This document shows positions 61,621 through 64,000 of a stretch of DNA of 64,000 nt, piece after piece. Position numbers and translations under genes: made by a program. Numbering within the stretch: the stretch's first letter is position 1; each line of letters starts with the position of its first letter. Under the pieces are notes generated by a model. That model searched no databases, was not told the origin of the DNA, and saw nothing but the letters and a program-made list of their open reading frames with translations. This DNA is from Anthoceros angustus (lineage: Eukaryota > Streptophyta > Anthocerotopsida > Anthocerotales > Anthocerotaceae): the NCBI GenBank assembly GCA_010909165.1, contig MU008169.1, forward strand, positions 2,046,001 to 2,110,000. The letters are read 5' to 3'.

Positions 61621-62772
61621 GGATGGGGTGTTTGTTTTGGTAGTTTGAAAACTTTGTGAGAACTCCACCGCCAAGCAACTTGGGGGATCAATACCGAGAT
61701 GGGGTGTTGATTTTAGTGGTTTGAAAAATTTGTAAATCATCCGGTATCTAGGTTTAAAGTATGGAATATTGGTTTGAAAATCATTTGTTGGTTGACGTTA
61801 TGTTCATACATTCGCTTTGTATACACATTTAAAACCTTTTCGGCCTTACTCTATGTGCCCGACCCTACCTACGACTTGCAGCTAGACCTTTTTATTGGTG
61901 CGCCAAATGTCCGGCTAATCCGAGTTTGATGCGTGTATAGATGCATGCGCCTTGGTTTCTAGATGAGCTACATTTTCCAAAATTTGACATGTGTAATGGT
62001 GGTTTCGATGGCCAACCTTTTGAATACGACAATGTTTCACAATGTTTCTGAGAAGTAAGAAAATAAAGATAATTGATGATCCGCCTTCAAGAATGAATGC
62101 GTGTCGGATGTTGTCGAACACAAGCGAAGAGAGCATATGCCCGCCACTCGAGCCCTTGTGAGAGCCAGTATGTGAAGAAAGAGAGTTGGTCGCCCTAATG
62201 AGGATTTTGACCAAATGGTCGACTCGATTTTAGTGAGGCTATGAAGAAGGACACATCTATACCCTGGCCCCACTGCGGTGTGGTGTAGCTAGGTGTTCGA
62301 GACGAACCATAGCCGAGCTTCGCCAAGAGATTTTGAATTTAAGATCTAACTTGCACCATGTGCCGCCATGGGTGGACTAGTAAGGTTGAAAGCAGTGCGG
62401 ACAAGGAGAAATGTAAGCCAAGAGTTCGGTCAAGAAGCGTTGAGGAGGCATGACCATCCTTTAAGACCTTGCCCGATTCTCGCCTGGGCCTAGAGCGCAA
62501 CTCTAAGTGTGGCTTGTCTCGCATGGAGGCGGGTCGACAGGTGTGCCCGCATCGTGGATTTCTCGGGATGTTGGGGTTTGAAAAGAACATTGATGTGAGT
62601 GTCGGTGGCAAGTGTGCACAGCAACTGAACGAAAGTGTTTGCACTGCACAAGTATCGGCGCAATCCTCTCCAAACCCGGTGCACTCTGACTCTTTGAGTA
62701 TAAGTGCGCCAACGTCCTGCACTCCCGCTCTTTGGAGCATGAGTCGCAGTCATCCGTGTCTTCTTTGCGCAG
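61621..62772. repeat. Megasatellite unit 6, truncated
   Basis: About the first 1.15 kb of a unit. After CATCCGTGTCTTCTTTGCGCAG it jumps at about 62773 to a point ~137 bases inside the next unit (TTTAAAGTATGGAATATTGG). Confidence 0.85.
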
Positions 62773-64000
62773 TTTAAAGTATGGAATATTGGTTTGAAAA
62801 TCATTTGTTGGTTGACGTTATGTTCATACATTAACACATTTAAAACCTTTTCGGCCTTACTCTATGTGCCCGACCCTACCTACGACTTGCAGCTAGACCT
62901 TTTTATTGGTGCGCCAAATGTCCGGCTAATCCGAGTTTGATGCGTGTATAGATGCATGCGCCTTGGTTTCTAGAGCTACATTTTCCAAAATTTGACATGT
63001 GTAATGGTGGTTTCGATGGCCAACCTTTTGAATACGACAATGTTTCACAATGTTTCTGAAGTAAGAAAATAAAGATAATTGATGATCTGGCCTTCAGTAA
63101 TGAATGCGTGTCGGATGTTGTCGAACACAAGCAGAAGAGAGCATATGCCCGGCCACTACGAGCCCTTGTGAGAGCCAGCGAGTATGTGAAGAAAGAGAGT
63201 TGGTCGCCCTAGCTGAGGATTTTGACCAAATGGCTGACTCAGTATTTTAGTGAGGCTATGAAGAAGGACCTGTCTATACCCACTGTGACGCCCACTGCAG
63301 CTGTGGTGTAGCTAGGTGTTCAGAGACGAACCATAGCCGAGCTTCGCCAAGAGATTTTGAATTTAAGATCTAACTTGCACCATGTGCCAGCCGTGGGTGG
63401 ACTAGTAAGGTTGAAAGCGGTACGGACAAGGAGAAATGTAAGCCCCGAAGAGTTCGGTCAAGAAGCGTTGAGGAGGCATGACCATCCTTTAAGACCTTGC
63501 CCGATTCTCGCCCGCGGGGCCTAGAGCAGCAACTCTAAGTGTGGCTTGTCTCTGGCATGGAGGGGGCAGGTCAGACAGGGTGTGCCTGGCATCAGGGATT
63601 TCTCAGGATGTTGGGGTTTGAAAAGAACATTGATGTGAGTGTCGGTGCGCGGTGGCAAGTGTGCACAGGCAACTGGAACGAAAGTGTTTGCTCGCACAAG
63701 TATCGGCGCAATCCTCTCCAAACCCGGCACTCTGACTCTTTGAGTATAAGTCGCCAACGTCCTGCACTCCGCTCTTTGAGCATGAGTGCGCCATCGTCCG
63801 GCGTATCTTCTTTTGTATCCGCTGGCAAGTGTATGGGTCTAGTTCTCTTAATCCACTTTAATTGGCAAAATTTGACGTGTTTCTTCAAGCCAAAAAGGGG
63901 TTTTGAGACAAACCCCTTTCCGGAGAGACACAAAGCAAAGTGCTCATGTCACAAAGCAATACGGTAGAACGTACTCCAAAGCATGCACCAGTCACGAATA
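62773..64000. repeat. Megasatellite unit 7, incomplete at window end
   Basis: Starts inside the unit at TTTAAAGTATGG and continues past the last base of the window, so the array is longer than seen here. Confidence 0.9.

Larger units (their letters stand above)
39341..64000. repeat. Megasatellite array, ~4.9-kb unit, runs off the window
   Basis: From about 39.34 kb to the end the sequence is a head-to-tail array. Using GGATGGGGTGTTTG as unit marker (GGATGAGGTGTTTG in the first unit), starts fall at 39355, 44232, 49141, 49643, 50772, 55682, 56196, 56713 and 61621. Intervals of 4877, 4909, 4910 and 4908 mark full units. The rest are sub-duplications (~0.5 kb) or deleted units (~1.13-1.15 kb). 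All units share orientation. AT-rich portions are almost identical between units, and differences are mainly short indels at CG-rich spots and C or A runs. I found no frame that stays open in all units and no transposase, reverse transcriptase, rRNA or tRNA sequence. Confidence 0.95.

Noticed and set aside
39778-64000. Many open frames of 60-260 codons inside the megasatellite
   Set aside because: They change frame or break from unit to unit because of indels, and none resembles a known family.

Overview
This is nuclear DNA from a land plant, most likely a seed-free one (lycophyte, bryophyte or fern). The genes have GT-AG introns, and several are plant-specific: a PH-RCC1-FYVE-BRX protein, a TIFY-CCT-GATA transcription factor and a plastid DUF1995 protein. 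Pentatricopeptide-repeat (PPR) debris and a Ty1/copia remnant are also present. The strongest clue is a pair of EFHC-type DM10-domain genes. These encode axonemal proteins, expected only in plants that keep swimming sperm. The species cannot be fixed from the sequence alone.

Layout. 0-2.2 kb: PPR pseudogene fragments in inverted orientation. 2.4-6.3 kb: a minus-strand BFR1-like coiled-coil gene with an internal duplication and a 27-bp minisatellite. 6.3-13.3 kb: gene-poor, largely AT-rich DNA with several unrelated tandem repeats, a ~0.7-kb imperfect palindrome and a tandemly doubled PPR pseudogene. 13.4-19.7 kb: two convergent EFHC paralogs. The minus-strand one is complete (three DM10 domains, 13 exons). 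The plus-strand one is a short version keeping only the third DM10 domain and the C-terminus. 20.5-21.3 kb: copia pol remnant.

21.9-38.5 kb is the normal gene-rich part. In order: an LRR protein, a glutaredoxin-like (DUF836) protein, an uncertain coiled-coil gene, a small secreted DUF4787-like protein (plus strand), a plastid DUF1995 protein, the 1152-residue PRAF-type protein and a ZML-type GATA factor. I rebuilt these gene models exon by exon; reading phase is consistent across every intron. They have unrelated functions, so there is no operon-like logic here.

39.3 kb to the window end is a megasatellite with a ~4.9-kb repeat unit. It has four full units, internally deleted units, ~0.5-kb local sub-duplications and no conserved coding capacity. 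Differences between units cluster at CG-rich points, while AT-rich stretches are nearly identical.

Exon boundaries were derived by hand from splice signals and family similarity. Functions are inferred from remembered family features, not from database searches.
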